From: a virus | Strand: one strand, 5' to 3' | Length of the DNA stretch: 21,293 bases | Virus record (IMG/VR): IMGVR_UViG_3300043427_000876 | Span: 1-21,293 of that record | Shown: positions 1 through 8,640 of the stretch, in pieces | How the letters are laid out: every line of letters starts with the position of its first letter | Numbering within the stretch: position 1 is the stretch's first letter | The notes under the pieces: model-generated | What the model saw: the letters and a program-made list of their open reading frames with translations, nothing else | The model's database searches: none | Told to the model about the DNA's origin: nothing | Program-made: the position numbers and the translations under genes

Positions 1-1378
1 TAGTCCCTGTTGCAGTCACCACATAATTGTCGGTGTTATTATTAATAGTGACCGACGCGGAGGTGCCTGATGACCCCGAACTACCAGATGTACCTGAACT
101 CCCACTATTTCCTGACGTGCCGTTTGCTCCACTGGTGCCAGAAGTACCCGTAGTACCTGATGTGCCCGCCGTACCACTTGACCCAGAACTACCACTTGTA
201 CCTGTCGTACCAGAGGTTCCGGTGGTTCCTGATGTTCCCGTAGTGCCTGAGGTGCCGCTGGTTCCTGCGGTACCCGATGTGCCAGAAGTTCCCGCTGGTG
301 TTAATGCATACGATGCGGTTCCAAAGAAGCCCACGCCATTCGCAATAGAACTACTAAAGACTGATGCGGAAACCGAGCCTTGGATTTGAACTTGTGACCC
401 ATTGTCGATGATGATGGAGTCAACTAAATGTTCTAGTCCTGCACTCTTGACCACTCGATTTTGCGTTAAGAAAGTTTCATTTCCTACACTATCAAAGGTA
501 GGTGGGCCCATCATTACAATAGAGGAAGTGACTCCACCTACGGTATTTTGATGAACGAAAATCCATTGGTCATTTACTGAATCAAATAAGAGCGAACCAC
601 TGCGTTGTGGTGATGAACCAGAATCGATGACCGCAAGACCACCAAGCGTAACACCAGGCGTATTCGTATTGACGGTAATGATATTGGTTCCAACATTCAA
701 TGTACTTTGGGAAAGGTATTGAATGGATGATGACCCCAACACAACAAAGTTTTGGGTTACCGTCAATGACCCCGACACTGCTAATAGATTACCATCAAAG
801 GTAAGATTATTTTCAACGGTGGCGTTTGGTGCGGTACTATCTAATGTAAGTAAACCATTATTGGTGGTTCCACTTAATGTCAAGAGTCCACTCGTTCCTG
901 CCGTACCACTCGTGCCACTTGTACCAGTAGTCCCCGAGGTACCGCTGGTGCCAGACGTACCTTCGGTTCCACTTGTCCCACTTGACCCCGAACTACCGCT
1001 TGTACCAGAGGTGCCTTCTGTTCCACTTGTGCCGCTGGTTCCAGTAGTTCCACTCGTACCCGCAGTTCCTGATGTACCACTGGTTCCTGCGGTTCCCGAA
1101 GTACCCGCTGGGGTCAACGCATAGGATGCGGTTCCGTAGAAGCCAACATCATTCGTAATCGAACTACTGAATGCGGTGGCGGTGACAGTTTGTGGAAATT
1201 GAAATGCGGCATTGGAGAACGTGGTCCCGCTGACCGCATCTAATTGAACTTGGGCAGAACTACTGAGGACTCCGGTGGGGAGTGAGGCAGAGAGTTCTCC
1301 AGAGAAATTGGCAATTGCGGTGACGGCAATACTCCCACTTTGTATTACTCCACCGTCAAGTCGTGTTTGTAGCGTCAT
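1..1378 (-). CDS. Tail fibre protein with two collagen-like blocks (3' end outside window)
   Basis: This is a partial gene: the frame is open from an ATG at 1378 to the left edge, giving 459 codons without a stop, so the C-terminus is missing. Residues 1-91 carry an SSSAQV motif and a VGFYGTASYALTP segment. Residues 92-163 are 24 Gly-X-Y triplets. Residues about 203-317 are a globular module (TQNFVVLGSSS to SAGLEHL) shared with the gene at 4497-6719. A second VGFFGTASYALTP segment follows, then 26 Gly-X-Y triplets at residues 363-440, and an ASVTI start of the next module that matches the neighbour at 1415-4495. The start is supported by a GAG element in the leader and the upstream stop 36 bp away. 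Family knowledge: such proteins are trimeric phage fibres; receptor binding is an inference. A C-terminal chaperone or tip domain may lie beyond the edge. Confidence 0.85.
   Translation of the reverse strand, partial: MTLQTRLDGGVIQSGSIAVTAIANFSGELSASLPTGVLSSSAQVQLDAVSGTTFSNAAFQFPQTVTATAFSSSITNDVGFYGTASYALTPAGTSGTAGTSGTSGTAGTSGTTGTSGTSGTEGTSGTSGSSGSSGTSGTEGTSGTSGTSGTTGTSGTSGTAGTSGLLTLSGTTNNGLLTLDSTAPNATVENNLTFDGNLLAVSGSLTVTQNFVVLGSSSIQYLSQSTLNVGTNIITVNTNTPGVTLGGLAVIDSGSSPQRSGSLLFDSVNDQWIFVHQNTVGGVTSSIVMMGPPTFDSVGNETFLTQNRVVKSAGLEHLVDSIIIDNGSQVQIQGSVSASVFSSSIANGVGFFGTASYALTPAGTSGTSGTAGTSGTSGTTGTSGTTGTSGTTGTSGSSGSSGTAGTSGTTGTSGTSGANGTSGNSGSSGTSGSSGSSGTSASVTINNNTDNYVVTATGT
59..292 (-). repeat. 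Collagen-like Gly-X-Y repeat, 26 triplets
   Basis: Every third codon is Gly for 26 triplets (residues 363-440 of the partial fibre). X is Thr, Ser, Asn or Ala; Y is Ser, Thr, Ala or Asn. No proline is present. GTS dominates, mixed with GTT, GTA, GSS, one GNS and one GAN. At DNA level the unit is a degenerate 9-mer. A trimeric collagen-type stalk is inferred. Confidence 0.9.
890..1105 (-). repeat. Collagen-like Gly-X-Y repeat, 24 triplets
   Basis: Twenty-four consecutive Gly-X-Y triplets (residues 92-163 of the partial fibre) are composed of GTS, GTT, GTA, GTE and GSS. No proline occurs; the only charged residues are two Glu in the GTE triplets. The block is introduced by the same ALTPAGTSG segment that introduces the second block. 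Confidence 0.9.
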
Positions 1379-1401
1379 AAGTGCTCAATCGAAAGGTATG
1401 T

Positions 1402-1411
1402 CTATAAATAG
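1402..1411 (-). promoter_or_regulatory. Late-promoter-like motif before the fibre gene starting at 1378
   Basis: The coding strand reads CTATTTATAG; the plus strand reads CTATAAATAG. The site lies in a 36 bp gap, with 24 nt between motif and start codon, and is one of a recurrent set. Promoter function is inferred from position only, and the orientation relative to T4 late promoters is reversed. Confidence 0.35.
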
Positions 1412-1414
1412 AGT

Positions 1415-4400
1415 TTAGCGTTCTTCTAAATCAGTTATGCGTGACCGCAAGTGGTCATTATCCATTTTGAGTTCTTTGATTGCTTCAATAAGGAGTGCGG
1501 TGATATTACCATACGCAACGGAGTACTGGTCCTTATCAGCCACATAACTAACCAACTCTGGTGCTATTTCAAGAATTTCTTGTGCAATTACACCAACTTT
1601 ACGGGTCTTGTCTTGGTCATCAATCATATTGTAATAGACCCCACGCATATCAACGACCTTTTGAAGTGCATTACTAATGGTGATGATATTTTCTTTTGCT
1701 CTACGGTCAGAATATGCGATAACGTCTGCGGTTGCTCTAATGGTACCCGTGACATCTAATGCGTATGATGGTCGTGTCGTTGTTCCAATACCAACCGATG
1801 CTTTGAATATCTTTTCACCAGGTTGACTGACCTTCGTGACCTTCCATCCAGAAATGATACACGTACCACTATTGGAATAATTGAATAATGCTTGTGGTGT
1901 CCAATACTTTGTACCACTTGCAAATTGTCCAGTACTAGACCCAAATCCCTTGATATATCCAGATACTTTTGTCCATGACGTACCCGGATTAGCATTTAAC
2001 ATGACCCAATATCCGAATGACCCTGGATTACCACCTAAACTAGAGAACGATTCGTTATAATCAATCGACCCCATATAGTGTTGGTTGTTTGTACCCGTGG
2101 TATTTCTAATCCAACATTCCATATAGAAGGTATCATCTTGGTCTACTGGAATGTATGGGAATCCACTATTATAAACCCCACCAACGGGAATATAACCTGC
2201 AATTTGGATTGCGTATCCACCTGGTGAAGTAGAATCTGCTGTCCACGTAACACTAGTACTTCCAAAAAATTCTTGAAGTTCAGCTTGAGTCCATGTGGGG
2301 TCAATTTCAAATACCACATCGCCTGGAGTATAGTGTCCTACTGGATAATTTTGAGAATCGGATACTCGGCTATTACTTCGTAGAATTCCACCACGAACGT
2401 CTAAAGCTGCTTGTGGACTTGACGTTCCAATACCGACATTACCTGCTGCAGTGAGTTTCATGCGGTCAGCTCCGGCCCCCGCATTCCATGTGCTAAATAT
2501 TATATCTCCAGTGTCATTTCCCCCCGCTCGTACACCGGCGATTTGTGCAATACGTTTATCAGTACCACTTCTATTCAAATTATTGAAAGCCACTGCACCA
2601 CCATGACCATCAGTAGTAGAACTAGTACCCAAATCTAACCATGCACTAAAGGAAGAATTATGCACTGATAAGAATGTTCCACCATTAGTATTAAACGCCG
2701 GACTTGTAGTGCCGATGCCGACGTTGCCGCCAGTCGTGACAATAAACTTTTCTGTCGTAGAACCGTTGGTATAAATACGAACGTTGTAGCCCGTTTCAGC
2801 GGCAACACATAAATCATTTGTGGTATCACCAAACCATGACCCCTTGTTAAGCAAATAGCCAATGGCGGAACCTTGTTTGCGAACGGCGAACGCACCACCG
2901 CCAGTTGTTGTGGAGTTATCACAAGCAATTGTTCCATAGTTTCCGGAAGCCTTTGCAACAAGTAACGCATTAGGTGAAGTTGTTCCAATACCGACGTTAT
3001 TGCTAGAATTTACAAACACTCCCGTTCCAGAAGCTCCACCCCGCAAAAGCACACCTTTTGACGCCACGGATCCGAGAACTGTACCCCCTTCACCGTTACC
3101 GAGGTCGCTTGAGTATGTTAGAAGCCCTTGCGTGGACATAAAAACCGTATCTCGAAACGTTGTTGTTCCGTTTACATCAAGTTTCGTACCCGGACTCGTC
3201 GTGCCGATGCCGACGTTGCCGCCATTTAAGTATGAGTTGCCACTAGTGTGCAAAAATACCTTGGTATCCAAACTGCTGTCAAGTATTCCGAAATAAGTGT
3301 TTGACCCTTCCAAAAAGGCGCAGTATTTATCGTTGTTTGCGAAGTGAATCGTGCCGTTGCTTCTTAACACTTGGTAAGTGTTTGCTGAATACCCAGGAAG
3401 GTTGCCAGATAGTTCAAGCCATCCACCACCAGACAGACCCGTGATACGCATCGCGCCTTGATACACATCGAGCTTGACCGACGGACTCGTCGTGCCGATA
3501 CCGACATTACCCTTAACAATTAAATCATTTCGGCCGGGATCTGCATATGAATAAGTGTCTGAGACTAGAAGTCCGCCAACTTTCAATCCACTTGCAGCAC
3601 CAGAATTAAGTAACTGTAGATATCGGTGGGTCGAGTTTGTCCCAATTCGGAACGATACATTACCCGTTTCTGTGGTTCCAAATCGTATGTCGGAAGAATT
3701 TACATCCAATGCGTATTCAGGATTCGTTGTACCGATACCGATGTTACTTCCGGTGGTTACTGTGATTATGTCATTTGTACCTAACGAAGAATATCTAGAT
3801 AACTTAAACGCATTTCCATTGGAAGTATCAATCCCCATAGCCCAATCAGCCGCACCATTAAAGTATATATATTGGTCCGTGGCCCCGTTATTACCCAATC
3901 TAAAAACTGTATCTGCTGATGTTGTAGATACGTGTAGTTTTGCGGTTGGATTTGTCGTACCGATGCCAACGTTACCGCCATTCAATATTGTCATCAACGT
4001 TGCAGCATTTGACGAGTTATTAAATGTAGTAGATGTTGAACCACCTTGTATCGTTAGATTTCCTGCTCCTTGGTCACCACGAATATACCCTTGGTCGTTC
4101 GCACTAAAATATGATGTAGCTTTAGATATGCCAGTGACGTTTAATGTTGTTCCATCAAACGTAAGATTCGCTTCACCTTGTAATGTATTCGTAGTTCCTG
4201 TAGCGGTGACTACATAGTTGTTCGTATTAGCGTTAATGGTGACAGATGCTGATGTACCCGATGACCCCGAACTACCAGATGTACCTGAGCTACCACTGTT
4301 TCCTGATGTGCCGTTTGCTCCACTGGTGCCAGAAGTACCGGTTGTTCCAGATGTGCCACTCGTTCCGGCAGGAGTTAATGCGAAGGCGGCATAAGACGAA

Positions 4401-4495
4401 CTAACCGCAAAACTCGCGGTACCAAAATACCCCACTCCACTCGCTAGTGAACTGGTATAAGATGAGCCCGAAACTGTCGTGGTAAAAATTGCCAT
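1415..4495 (-). CDS. Long tail fibre with GIGT ladder and C-terminal S74 intramolecular chaperone
   Basis: 1026 residues. An N-terminal VGYFGTASFA segment (about 21-43) leads into 13 Gly-X-Y triplets (44-82). Eight [NS][VI]GIGTxxP motifs follow near residues 175, 251, 330, 427, 500, 591, 686 and 900, most followed by a LDV-type strand. Between the seventh and eighth lies a compact region (about 710-895) rich in Trp, Tyr and Gly that looks like a carbohydrate-binding jelly-roll; that fold is inferred. The C-terminus (928-1026) is a peptidase S74 domain: the YSDRRAKENI start has the Ser-Asp-x-Arg-x-Lys signature, and the end is a helical TALLIEAIKELK segment. Family knowledge: this domain trimerises fibres, then cleaves itself off before the Ser, here Ser929. 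The ATG at 4495 has a GAGGAG ribosome site inside the last codons of the upstream gene, which ends 1 bp before, so translation is probably coupled. Confidence 0.9.
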   Translation of the reverse strand: MAIFTTTVSGSSYTSSLASGVGYFGTASFAVSSSYAAFALTPAGTSGTSGTTGTSGTSGANGTSGNSGSSGTSGSSGSSGTSASVTINANTNNYVVTATGTTNTLQGEANLTFDGTTLNVTGISKATSYFSANDQGYIRGDQGAGNLTIQGGSTSTTFNNSSNAATLMTILNGGNVGIGTTNPTAKLHVSTTSADTVFRLGNNGATDQYIYFNGAADWAMGIDTSNGNAFKLSRYSSLGTNDIITVTTGSNIGIGTTNPEYALDVNSSDIRFGTTETGNVSFRIGTNSTHRYLQLLNSGAASGLKVGGLLVSDTYSYADPGRNDLIVKGNVGIGTTSPSVKLDVYQGAMRITGLSGGGWLELSGNLPGYSANTYQVLRSNGTIHFANNDKYCAFLEGSNTYFGILDSSLDTKVFLHTSGNSYLNGGNVGIGTTSPGTKLDVNGTTTFRDTVFMSTQGLLTYSSDLGNGEGGTVLGSVASKGVLLRGGASGTGVFVNSSNNVGIGTTSPNALLVAKASGNYGTIACDNSTTTGGGAFAVRKQGSAIGYLLNKGSWFGDTTNDLCVAAETGYNVRIYTNGSTTEKFIVTTGGNVGIGTTSPAFNTNGGTFLSVHNSSFSAWLDLGTSSTTDGHGGAVAFNNLNRSGTDKRIAQIAGVRAGGNDTGDIIFSTWNAGAGADRMKLTAAGNVGIGTSSPQAALDVRGGILRSNSRVSDSQNYPVGHYTPGDVVFEIDPTWTQAELQEFFGSTSVTWTADSTSPGGYAIQIAGYIPVGGVYNSGFPYIPVDQDDTFYMECWIRNTTGTNNQHYMGSIDYNESFSSLGGNPGSFGYWVMLNANPGTSWTKVSGYIKGFGSSTGQFASGTKYWTPQALFNYSNSGTCIISGWKVTKVSQPGEKIFKASVGIGTTTRPSYALDVTGTIRATADVIAYSDRRAKENIITISNALQKVVDMRGVYYNMIDDQDKTRKVGVIAQEILEIAPELVSYVADKDQYSVAYGNITALLIEAIKELKMDNDHLRSRITDLEER
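1418..1711 (-). other. Peptidase S74 (intramolecular chaperone of endosialidase) domain
   Basis: Codons for residues 929-1026 of the fibre. Ser929 begins the SDRRAK motif, and GVIAQEILEIAPELV and SVAYGNITALLIEAIKEL match the conserved blocks of the family. The predicted released chaperone fragment is about 98 residues. Cleavage itself is inferred from the family, not shown. Confidence 0.88.
4192..4342 (-). repeat. Direct repeat of 1-151 in the neighbouring fibre gene
   Basis: Positions 4192-4342 align without gaps to 1-151 (constant offset 4191). Over the collagen part, 4258-4340 against 67-149, only six mismatches were counted. Both encode GAN-GTS-GNS-GSS-type triplets followed by SASVTI and a YVVTATGT strand. 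The copies lie in adjacent paralogous genes in the same orientation. Confidence 0.85.
4250..4366 (-). repeat. Collagen-like Gly-X-Y repeat, 13 triplets
   Basis: Thirteen Gly-X-Y triplets at residues 44-82 of the S74 fibre, again proline-free and dominated by GTS and GSS. This is about half the length of the blocks in the downstream gene. Confidence 0.9.
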
Positions 4496-4496
4496 A

Positions 4497-6719
4497 CTAG
4501 GTTATCTCCTCAAGGGTAAATCTGAATTTCTTCCCCGATTTGTTATTAATAATATATAAATATTCTTCCCCTTCTTGGATGGTCCAGTTCCCCGTGGTAC
4601 CATCTACGGTGTTACCAGATGACCCCTCGTTGGAGAGATTTAAGTCACCCGTATAGAGATTTGCCCATCGCTTAGACGTTGACCCTAAATCATACAAATT
4701 ATCAGAACTTGGGAAGATATTACCTGCAACATCTAATTTTGCTGCTGGGCTTGATGTACCTATACCAACATTAACGTTATCATCATATATTACTGATGAT
4801 GTTACGTGTTCTAATCCTGCGGATTTTAATAATCTGTTTTGTGTAAGAAGGATTTCACTACCAACATTATTAAACGTTGGTGGCCCCATTAATACCACCG
4901 ATGAGGTGACTCCACCGGTAGTATTTTGATGAACAAATATCCAATGGTCATTTACTGAGTCAAATAAGAGCGAGCCACTGCGTTGTGGCGACGAGCCAGA
5001 ATCGATAACTGCCAATCCACCTAATGTTAATCCTGGGGTGTTTGTATTAACCGTAATGATATTTGTTCCAACGTTCAATGTACTTTGTGATAAGTACTGA
5101 ATAGAGGACGACCCCAGTACAATGAAGTTTTGTGTAACTGTAAGTGACCCCGATGTTACTTGGTCGCCAATGTATATATTTGACCCCGTAGTAGCGAGTG
5201 CACCAATGCCCGTGGTGTTCTGTACTACAACCTGTGATGATTGTGAAATTAGGGTAGGCTTATTACTGATTGTTGCAAAGTCTACTTGGGTAGAACTTGA
5301 TACTGTACCTGTGGGTAAAAATGCTGTAACTTGAGCGGATGATGATATCGTATTTGGTGGAAGTAATTCTGCGACTTGTGCTGCACCAGATACAATTCCC
5401 GAAGGAATATTACTAAGTGATGGATATGATACTTGCGATGAAGCAGATACTAATGTTGGTTTATTTACCACATTTGTATAGTCTACCAACGAAGCAGTTA
5501 ATGCATTCCGTGCCCAACTACTGGTGCCGAAGAATGACCCCGTAAAAGCACCCGAGATAGGTAAATTGTCTCCAGATTGATTAACAACCGTAAAGTTTCC
5601 ACCGTTATCCTTAAGTTGTAATGTACCTAAATAAATGGTGGACCCACTAACGTAGAGCGAACGCCACTTTTTATCTGGAGAGCCCAAGTCATAAATGTCT
5701 GTCGTCGATGGGACGATATGTCCACTAGCGGTAATCGTACTTGGTGTAATGACCGCCCCACTAATTGCGGTTAGTACTTGGGCGGAACTACTGTATACTC
5801 CGTCGAGGTCTAAGTATGTATTAATTTGAGCGGAACTACTGATGACTCCAGATGGTAATCCCGAAGGTAATACATATGACGCGGTAGTTGCGGTTCCGAT
5901 GAATGACCCACTAAATGTACCAACCGACCCAGAGCTAACGGAAATCAACGATTGAATTAAAATAATAGACTGCGACGCTGGTGCTTGTGTAAATTGTATA
6001 TTTGACGCTGACACCGTAAAATCATTATCATTAATATAACGCAAACCCCCTACGGTTACTAATAATGATTTTGGATTATATGATGAAGATAATGCATAAT
6101 TTTGTGTTATACCATCACCGACATATAAATGATTATCTATTGCGAGATTTGTTTGTAAATCAGTAAGCCCACTACCATTTCCAATAAATGACCCCGTAAA
6201 ACTACTACTAATTCCAGTCCCAACACTTAATGGAACCCGAATATAAATGTTTGACTCTGATGGTGGAGCTTCAACGAAATTTACTTCTTTTGTACTACTG
6301 GTAAATGTATAGTCAATATTTGGGGCGTAAGTAATACCACCAACCGAAATTAATAAACCTTCTGCATTATAATATGATTGAGAAAGTACATATGTTTTGG
6401 TCGTACCATCCCCATCAAAGTTATATGATTCGACTGCAACCGATGTTTTAAGATTTGTAAGTTGACTACCATCACCCTTAAAATACGAAGCAGTCACCGC
6501 CTGGGTTACATTAAGTGACCCGGTGATGACTGCGTTACCTGTGTATGGGAAAGCTCCTGCACCTCCTGCTGCGTTTAATGCATAGGAAGCGGTTAACGCA
6601 TAAGAGGAACTAACGGCGTTACTTGCGGTACCATAGAAGTTATACGCTGTAACCGAGCCAGAAATATTTGCACTGCCAGAGACTATCAGTCCTTTTCTGG
6701 CTACGAATTCATTTGCCAT
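4497..6719 (-). CDS. Tail fibre or appendage protein, MANEF-type N-terminus
   Basis: 740 residues. It begins MANEFVARKGLIV, shared with the next gene upstream, and continues with a YALTASYAL six-residue repeat and a GDGSQLTNL motif. Residues about 90-290 contain two tandem related modules, each opening with a DGxTxxYxLSxSY strand and containing a VGG[IL]xY turn, and each ending in SFTGSF or TFSGSF. A stretch with seven SSSxQV-like motifs lies near 290-510. Residues about 524-638 are the module also found in the partial fibre at the left edge. One NVGIGTSSP motif and a DNLYDLGSTSKRW segment precede the C-terminus, which ends in a GNWTIQEGEE and IINNKSGKKFRF strand pair. Family knowledge: these segments are common in marine T4-like phage structural proteins of unknown exact role. 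An AAGGGG ribosome site precedes the ATG. Confidence 0.85.
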   Translation of the reverse strand: MANEFVARKGLIVSGSANISGSVTAYNFYGTASNAVSSSYALTASYALNAAGGAGAFPYTGNAVITGSLNVTQAVTASYFKGDGSQLTNLKTSVAVESYNFDGDGTTKTYVLSQSYYNAEGLLISVGGITYAPNIDYTFTSSTKEVNFVEAPPSESNIYIRVPLSVGTGISSSFTGSFIGNGSGLTDLQTNLAIDNHLYVGDGITQNYALSSSYNPKSLLVTVGGLRYINDNDFTVSASNIQFTQAPASQSIILIQSLISVSSGSVGTFSGSFIGTATTASYVLPSGLPSGVISSSAQINTYLDLDGVYSSSAQVLTAISGAVITPSTITASGHIVPSTTDIYDLGSPDKKWRSLYVSGSTIYLGTLQLKDNGGNFTVVNQSGDNLPISGAFTGSFFGTSSWARNALTASLVDYTNVVNKPTLVSASSQVSYPSLSNIPSGIVSGAAQVAELLPPNTISSSAQVTAFLPTGTVSSSTQVDFATISNKPTLISQSSQVVVQNTTGIGALATTGSNIYIGDQVTSGSLTVTQNFIVLGSSSIQYLSQSTLNVGTNIITVNTNTPGLTLGGLAVIDSGSSPQRSGSLLFDSVNDHWIFVHQNTTGGVTSSVVLMGPPTFNNVGSEILLTQNRLLKSAGLEHVTSSVIYDDNVNVGIGTSSPAAKLDVAGNIFPSSDNLYDLGSTSKRWANLYTGDLNLSNEGSSGNTVDGTTGNWTIQEGEEYLYIINNKSGKKFRFTLEEIT
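4555..4562 (-). promoter_or_regulatory. TATAAATA-type motif inside the end of the 4497-6719 gene
   Basis: The coding strand reads ATATTTATATATT, encoding Tyr-Leu-Tyr-Ile-Ile near the C-terminus. It lies 59 nt before the ATG at 4495, further than the other copies, and is constrained by coding, so it may be coincidental. Confidence 0.2.
4808..5151 (-). repeat. Duplicated fibre module, copy of 430-773
   Basis: Positions 4808-5151 align to 430-773 at a constant offset of 4378, checked at both ends and in the middle, so no net indel is present. The encoded protein is nearly the same (LGSSSIQYLSQSTLNVGTN, then DSGSSPQRSGSLLFDSVND). Differences seen are mostly at third codon positions. A more diverged relative lies in the gene at 6782-8614 (SSQYVVGVSRIILNDDD). 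Confidence 0.85.
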
Positions 6720-6781
6720 AGTTCCCCTTCTTCATTATCCAAAGGTGATGTGTTTAAGTTGTACGAAACCTACTACTATAA

Positions 6782-8614
6782 TTAGAGAGCGCGAACTGCT
6801 ACCTTAATAATCCAGTTATCTGAAGCGACAGTTGCTTTTAATCGTGCGGTGTTTGATAAGAGGTCTACAGAAAATACTACGTCTGTAGTATTGCCTAAGT
6901 CATTTGTAGAGAAATCAGTAAATTCAGTAGTGCCTAGTGCCACATTCCATACTGCCATTACAGTTCCTGCACGATAATCATTGGATTTCTTAATGACATA
7001 ATCAAAGAAGACTGCATCATATGTTGTTGCAGAAATTGTTGCGACAACTTCAGTACCAGTGTCTACATCGGTATTACTACCCGATGTGAAGAGAACACCG
7101 TGAATGATAGCCCCACCTTGTAAATTAACTTGGTCAGGTGTTGATGCGTTTTCTGAGGTAATATTTTGTAAACCGAACGAGTATGCTGACCCAAGATTGA
7201 GCGGAACACTATTGAAAGTGATTGGCTTGGCTGCTACGTCACCATTCGTTACTGTAAAGTTTGAACCAGTGAATGATGCGACACCGATACTTGATGTGGT
7301 TGCGTTACTACCACTAATGGTGATAGTTTGACCACTGACCGTTGCGGTAAGTCCATTTGTACCATCAATAGTAAGTGCTTGTGTCTTAAGAGATACAGTA
7401 CCGGTACCGCCATCCGACCCCGTGATATTAAGATTGGTGACAATTCCAGTAAGATTACTACCATCACCAGAGAATGCCGATGCGGTGACGGAGCCCGTTA
7501 CATATTGACTACTTTCTACGTGGAATACTCCACCATCAATACGAAGTGGGGTAAGTAACGGATTGGTATCAATGTTATGGTCACCAGATGCGACTGGAAT
7601 ACGACCGGTTGTCAATCCAACTTCATCACCCAATGAACCAGTGTTTTTTGGACCTGCGATAAAATATGCACTTTCGTATGTAGAACCACTTATTGTATCA
7701 TATATGAAGTGGTGATTTAGACTATCCCAGAGGATAGATGCGGTTGTAAATGATGAACCAGAATCTTCAATTGAAATACCCGCAAATCGTACAATGTCGT
7801 CGTCATTAAGAATAATACGACTTACACCAACCACATATTGTGATGATGTAACATATTGGGTAGACATAGATATTGCGGTCAATAGACCGATAACATTCAA
7901 ACTACCAGAAATGTTTACATCTTTTGCAATTCCAACACCACCGTCTACAACTAACGCACCATTTGAAAAAGTTGTACTGTTGGTAGTATTACTGATGGTT
8001 TGGACGCCAGTAAAGGTATTTGAACCCGTGGTTGCTAAGGTTGAGTAATTAGTAGTTTGGGTAACGTCAACTTGTACTGAACTACTGATTACTGATTCTG
8101 CATTTAACTTACGCTTAACTCCATCAGTAAAGTGTACTGAAGAAGTATCGAGTGTTAATGTACGAGTAGTGGTAATATCACCACCGCCACTCAAACCACT
8201 TCCTGCGGTAATATTTACCGTACTGTGGTCGATGTGTTGATCTGCTACATAATTTGTTGTAGCATTGTGGTCAACTTGTGATGAAGCGGAAATCGTACCT
8301 GCTGGAATACCAATCGTAACAGTATTGTCAGTAACAACTGTGGTAACCCCGTTTGACCCTAATAAGCTTAAGGAATCGGTAAGAAGGCTTATGGTATCAC
8401 TACCAGTAGACCCACTAATACGAAGGTCAGTAACAAGCCCCGTAAGTTGTGACCCATCACCTTTGAATGAGCCAGTAAACGAACCAGTTGCTCCCGCCGA
8501 TGCGGTAACTGGTCCATAAAATATACTATCACTGGATACGCTGAACGACCCAGTTATCTTTGCACCGTTATTAAGGACTATCAGGCCTTTACGGGCAATA
8601 AATTCATTTGCCAT
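6782..8614 (-). CDS. Tail fibre or appendage protein, MANEF-type N-terminus
   Basis: 610 residues, starting MANEFIARKGLIV like its neighbour. The N-terminal third has SFTGSFKGDGSQLTGL and a GLSGGGDITTTRTLTLD strand, a pattern seen in trimeric fibre shafts. SASSQV and SSSVQV motifs occur near 110-180. The middle (about 255-350) is a diverged copy of the SSSIQYLSQS module of the neighbours. A second GDGSNLTGI motif follows. The last 95 or so residues are related to the C-terminus of the gene at 8662-9261, sharing an AGTVMAVWN strand and a TDFSTNDLGNTTDV turn with the MIMATWS and TDVSTADIGDTKDI of that protein. No enzyme motif is visible. The ATG follows a TTGGGAGAAATGT leader with a good ribosome site. 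A virion appendage role is inferred from context. Confidence 0.83.
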   Translation of the reverse strand: MANEFIARKGLIVLNNGAKITGSFSVSSDSIFYGPVTASAGATGSFTGSFKGDGSQLTGLVTDLRISGSTGSDTISLLTDSLSLLGSNGVTTVVTDNTVTIGIPAGTISASSQVDHNATTNYVADQHIDHSTVNITAGSGLSGGGDITTTRTLTLDTSSVHFTDGVKRKLNAESVISSSVQVDVTQTTNYSTLATTGSNTFTGVQTISNTTNSTTFSNGALVVDGGVGIAKDVNISGSLNVIGLLTAISMSTQYVTSSQYVVGVSRIILNDDDIVRFAGISIEDSGSSFTTASILWDSLNHHFIYDTISGSTYESAYFIAGPKNTGSLGDEVGLTTGRIPVASGDHNIDTNPLLTPLRIDGGVFHVESSQYVTGSVTASAFSGDGSNLTGIVTNLNITGSDGGTGTVSLKTQALTIDGTNGLTATVSGQTITISGSNATTSSIGVASFTGSNFTVTNGDVAAKPITFNSVPLNLGSAYSFGLQNITSENASTPDQVNLQGGAIIHGVLFTSGSNTDVDTGTEVVATISATTYDAVFFDYVIKKSNDYRAGTVMAVWNVALGTTEFTDFSTNDLGNTTDVVFSVDLLSNTARLKATVASDNWIIKVAVRAL

Positions 8615-8640
8615 ACATTTCTCCCAACGGGGTTATCAGT

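Noticed and set aside
27-1124. Plus-strand open frames with Val-Pro repeats (27-389 and 723-1124)
   Set aside because: They are the complement of the minus-strand Gly-X-Y arrays; the regular 9-base unit keeps the antisense frame open. They lack a ribosome site and the minus frame is the one with conserved motifs.
1-1378. CRISPR array suggested by regular short repeats
   Set aside because: The repeats are 9 bp codon triplets in frame with no spacers of constant length and no palindromic unit.
1379-1414. The two leftmost fibre genes as one gene broken by a frameshift
   Set aside because: The upstream gene ends with a complete S74 chaperone domain, which is a natural C-terminus, and the next has its own ATG and promoter-like motif.
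8618-8640. Hairpin hiding the ribosome site of the gene at 8614 (CCC/GGG)
   Set aside because: Only three to four base pairs; too weak to claim as a regulator.
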